Shown in pieces: positions 22,771 through 25,160 of a stretch of 25,160 bases of DNA (position 1 is the stretch's first letter; each line of letters opens with the position of its first letter). The notes under the pieces were generated by a model. It was not told where the DNA came from and made no database searches. It saw only the letters and a list, made by a program, of their open reading frames with translations. The stretch lies in NCBI GenBank assembly GCA_937896295.1, contig CALBME010000034.1, forward strand, positions 1 to 25,160. The letters are read 5' to 3'. The stretch comes from an uncultured Micavibrio sp. (GTDB taxonomy: Bacteria; Pseudomonadota; Alphaproteobacteria; Micavibrionales; UBA1664). Made by a program: the position numbers and the translations under genes.

Positions 22771-23448
22771 ATGGGGCGCCGGTGCCTGATCGCCCTCGGC
22801 CTGCTGGCGCTGATGCCGGCAGCCTGGGCGGTGGACCCGTGCGATGAATTGCCCGAGCCCTCGGTCACCGTCAAACGCCTGGCGGAAAAGCCGCCCGAAC
22901 TGAATGTCCGTTACGGCTACCGGTCGCTGACCACGCTCGGCGCCAGCCTGGCCCGCCCCGGCCGCCAGGTGCTCGGCCTGACCCGCGGCAGCGCCAGCGT
23001 TCGCCTGGCGGTGAGCTCACCGAGCGTTGTTTCGGCCGACGGCCGCTGGGAATGCGCCAGCCCGCAACTGACGCTGACCTACGGTTTCGCCCCGCTGACC
23101 GTCTATGTCGCCCGCGAATTCCCGCCCGGAAGCTGCGCGCACAAGGAAATCCACGAACACGAAATGCGCCATGTCGAAACCTACCAGGCGCATCTGATTG
23201 CCATCGAGAAGGAGCTGGGCGACGTGCTGACCGCCCGCTTCGCCACCGGCAAAGTCTGGCGCAGCCCGGCGGGCCAGATCGCCGGCTACTTGCAACGCGA
23301 ACTGGACGAGCGCTGGATACCCTACGTCCAGCGCGAAATCGCCAAGGTCGAGGCAGCCCAGGCACTGATCGACACGGCCGAGGAATACGAACGCGTCGCC
23401 AACGCCTGCGACGGTGAAATCAGCAAGCGGCTGAAGCAGCCCAACTGA
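22771..23448 (+). CDS. DUF922-like putative zinc-dependent protease, exported
   Basis: The 225-residue protein starts M-G-R-R-C-L-I-A-L-G-L-L-A-L and has a signal peptide of about 20 residues ending A-W-A. The core region contains H-E-M-R-H at residues 130-134, an H-E-x-x-H zinc motif within K-E-I-H-E-H-E-M-R-H-V-E, with a downstream Glu-rich helix that could supply a third ligand. This fits the DUF922 group of predicted periplasmic metallopeptidases, which have no defined substrate. Four cysteines may form disulphides. The ATG at 22771 follows the carbonic anhydrase stop by 4 bases; a frame open upstream to 22720 overlaps that gene and I reject it. Confidence 0.8.
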   Translation: MGRRCLIALGLLALMPAAWAVDPCDELPEPSVTVKRLAEKPPELNVRYGYRSLTTLGASLARPGRQVLGLTRGSASVRLAVSSPSVVSADGRWECASPQLTLTYGFAPLTVYVAREFPPGSCAHKEIHEHEMRHVETYQAHLIAIEKELGDVLTARFATGKVWRSPAGQIAGYLQRELDERWIPYVQREIAKVEAAQALIDTAEEYERVANACDGEISKRLKQPN

Positions 23449-23461
23449 TCAGGCAGACAAG

Positions 23462-23491
23462 AAAAAGCCCGCCCTCGGCTGCCGGGCGGGC
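23462..23491 (-). terminator. Terminator between DUF922 gene and fliW
   Basis: GCCCGCCC (23467-23474) and GGGCGGGC (23484-23491) form an 8-bp G/C stem with a nine-base loop. On the minus strand it is followed by TTTTTC, so it ends the fliW transcript; it may also stop plus-strand transcription from the DUF922 gene. Confidence 0.8.
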
Positions 23492-23510
23492 CATGCTGCA
23501 GCAGCGACGA

Positions 23511-23954
23511 TCAGACCGTGCTGGCCAGGTTCGACAGGGTGATGTTGGAACGCAGCGTTTCCATGACCTTCTGCATGCCGATACGGGCCTTGGTGTTGAT
23601 CAGCAGCGGGGCGCGCAGGCTCGGCGTGATCCGCGCCTTGCCGTCCTCTTCCTGCTTGAACAGCACCTGCATGACCAGCACGTCTTCCGGCGCTGGCGAC
23701 TGCAGCAGGGCGGTTTCGGCATCGCTCAGGTTGAGCTCGTAATTGAAGCCGAGGGTGACCGGATCGACAATCTGGAATGCCAGGTTGGGGTCGTCCAGCG
23801 ACTGCAGGGTATAACTGCTCGGTTGGGCAGTGCCGTCTTCATGGGCCAGCATGAAACGCTTGTTCTGCTCGAAACCGACCAGACCGTTGGGGAATTCGAT
23901 GACTTTCTCGGGACTAACTTCCACGGCGCCGAACAAATAGGTTTCTACCTTCAT
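23511..23954 (-). CDS. fliW: Flagellar assembly factor FliW
   Basis: FliW binds the RNA-binding regulator CsrA and, in the species studied, flagellin, tuning flagellin synthesis to filament assembly. The 147-residue protein (usual about 150) shows F-G-x-V-E-V-S-P-E-K-V-I-E-F-P-N-G-L-V-G-F-E near the start and L-R-A-P-L-L-I-N-x-K-x-R-I-G-M-Q near the end, both diagnostic. The start at 23954 has AGGAG/GAAGGGA in front; the longer open frame to 24182 lacks homology. It diverges from tex. It implies a flagellated betaproteobacterium, whereas the first 21 kb holds no flagellar gene. Confidence 0.93.
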   Translation of the reverse strand: MKVETYLFGAVEVSPEKVIEFPNGLVGFEQNKRFMLAHEDGTAQPSSYTLQSLDDPNLAFQIVDPVTLGFNYELNLSDAETALLQSPAPEDVLVMQVLFKQEEDGKARITPSLRAPLLINTKARIGMQKVMETLRSNITLSNLASTV

Positions 23955-24014
23955 TCCCTTCTCCTCTTTTGATTGGAATTGCTTCTCCGGCCATCCTACA
24001 CCAACTGCCGGCGG

Positions 24015-24043
24015 TTGTATTTTCGGGCCGGATTGCGCATAGT
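24015..24043 (+). promoter_or_regulatory. Possible tex promoter
   Basis: TTGTAT (24015-24020) and CATAGT (24038-24043) are 17 bases apart, in the 121-base divergent gap between fliW and tex. The start site would lie about 25 bases before the tex ATG. Each box is only a moderate match. Confidence 0.35.
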
Positions 24044-24075
24044 TCACCCCCCTTTTTTGCTGCATTGCCGCGCCC

Positions 24076-25160
24076 ATGCTCGCTCCCATCGAACACCGCA
24101 TTGCCATTGAACTCAACGTCCGCCCGGCCCAGGTCAACGCCGCCATCGCCCTGCTCGACGAAGGCGCCACCGTGCCCTTCATCGCCCGCTACCGCAAGGA
24201 AGTCACCGGCGGCCTGGACGACACGCAACTGCGCACGCTGGAAGAGCGCCTCGGCTACCTGCGCGAACTGGAAGAGCGCCGCGCCGCCATCCTGGCCAGC
24301 ATCGAGGAACAGGGCAAGCTGACGCCGGAACTGAAGGCCGAGATCGAGGACGCCGAAACCAAGCAGCGCCTCGAAGACCTCTACCTGCCCTACAAGCAGA
24401 AGCGCCGCACCAAGGCGCAGATCGCCCGCGAGGCCGGCATCGAGCCGCTGGCGCTGGCCCTGCTGGACAATCCCGAGCTGACACCGGACGAGGAAGCCGA
24501 GAAATTCCTCAATGCCGAAGCCGGCTTCGCCGACAGCAAGGCCGTACTCGACGGCGCCCGCCAGATCCTGATGGAAAAGTTCGCCGAAGACGCCGACCTG
24601 CTGGCCCAGTTGCGCGAATACCTCAAGGAACACGGCCACATCCGCTCCAGGGTCGTCGAAGGCAAGGAAACCGAAGGCGCCAAGTTCCGCGACTGGTTCG
24701 ACTTCGCCGAGCCAATCGAGGCCATGCCCTCGCACCGCGCCCTGGCCCTGCTCCGCGGCCGCAACGAAGGCATGCTCGGCGTTTCGCTGGTGCTCGACTC
24801 AGAACTGGACGAAGAAGCCATCAAGCCTGGCCCCAACCCCTGCGAGCAGCGCATCGCCGCGCGCTTCGGCATCAGGCACCAGAACCGCCCGGCCGACAAA
24901 TGGCTGCAGGACACCGTGCGCTGGACCTGGAAGATCAAGGTGTTCACCCATCTTGAACTGGAACTGATGAACGAGTTGCGCGAACGCGCCGAGGAAGAAG
25001 CCATCCGCATCTTCGGCAAGAACCTGAAAGACTTGCTGCTCGCTGCCCCGGCCGGCCAGCACGTCACGATGGGCATCGACCCCGGCATCCGCACCGGCTG
25101 CAAGATCGCCGTCGTCGACGCCACCGGTAACCTGCGCGCGTTCGAGCGCACTGATGACGC
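24076..25160 (+). CDS. tex: Transcription accessory protein Tex, C-terminus outside window
   Basis: Tex is a conserved cytoplasmic nucleic-acid-binding protein affecting transcription. The frame from the ATG at 24076 is open to the window end, giving 361 codons of a protein normally about 770 long. Visible parts are the N-terminal helical region with A-T-V-P-F-I-A-R-Y-R-K-E-V-T-G-G-L at about 31-47, L-E-D-L-Y-L-P-Y-K-x-K-R-R-T-K-A near 125-140, a long helical linker, and the start of the YqgF/RNase H-like domain (G-I-D-P-G-I-R-T-G, about 333). The missing part should hold the helix-hairpin-helix and S1 RNA-binding domains. No strong ribosome site is seen before the ATG. Confidence 0.94.
   Translation, partial: MLAPIEHRIAIELNVRPAQVNAAIALLDEGATVPFIARYRKEVTGGLDDTQLRTLEERLGYLRELEERRAAILASIEEQGKLTPELKAEIEDAETKQRLEDLYLPYKQKRRTKAQIAREAGIEPLALALLDNPELTPDEEAEKFLNAEAGFADSKAVLDGARQILMEKFAEDADLLAQLREYLKEHGHIRSRVVEGKETEGAKFRDWFDFAEPIEAMPSHRALALLRGRNEGMLGVSLVLDSELDEEAIKPGPNPCEQRIAARFGIRHQNRPADKWLQDTVRWTWKIKVFTHLELELMNELRERAEEEAIRIFGKNLKDLLLAAPAGQHVTMGIDPGIRTGCKIAVVDATGNLRAFERTDD

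Noticed and set aside
22041..22874. 277-codon minus-strand frame opposite the carbonic anhydrase gene
   Set aside because: The hexapeptide-repeat protein on the plus strand has a good ribosome site and clear family motifs; the reverse frame is a shadow.

Overview
The window is a bacterial chromosomal segment with two taxonomically different parts. Bases 1 to about 21,490 look alphaproteobacterial, perhaps Rhodospirillales or Micavibrio-like; I inferred this by eye from protein character and gene order. Bases from about 21,500 to the end look betaproteobacterial, Rhodocyclales-like, with a visibly more G/C-rich third codon position. The change falls inside one open reading frame (20489-21700). 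Its first ~335 residues are a sodium:alanine (AGCS) symporter and its last ~65 are the C-terminus of an unrelated dicarboxylate/amino acid:cation (DAACS) symporter. The simplest reading is an assembly chimera of two genomes. A real fusion or transfer is possible but less likely.

Most of the first 18.2 kb is read from the minus strand and is a long housekeeping locus. In transcription order it runs miaB, a small possible 2H phosphoesterase, phoH/ybeZ, ybeY, ybeX/corC, lnt, an XRE regulator, metK, trmB, a secreted Ser/Thr/Gly-rich protein, an MgtC/DUF4010 membrane protein, rimP, nusA, infB, rbfA, (a convergent unknown gene on the plus strand), truB, rpsO, a secreted Gln-rich protein and a truncated nuclease. 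It joins two normally separate conserved clusters: tRNA/rRNA/envelope maintenance (miaB to trmB) and the transcription/translation operon (rimP to rpsO). Regulatory candidates include a promoter plus terminator in the rimP leader, an inverted repeat with possible pseudoknot pairing upstream of metK, a palindrome upstream of the XRE gene, and terminators after rpsO and the XRE gene.

Bases 18.3-20.4 kb are read from the plus strand: an unknown helical protein, a 2-hydroxyacid dehydrogenase and a secreted four-cysteine protein. That last gene is followed by a 117-bp in-frame, stop-free palindromic segment bounded by a 9-bp direct repeat.

After the junction come a small membrane-anchored protein (minus), a gamma-carbonic-anhydrase family protein and a DUF922 putative zinc protease (plus), the flagellar factor fliW (minus) and the start of tex (plus, cut by the window end).

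No tRNA, rRNA, CRISPR array, insertion sequence or phage gene was seen. No gene-free stretch exceeds 300 bases.
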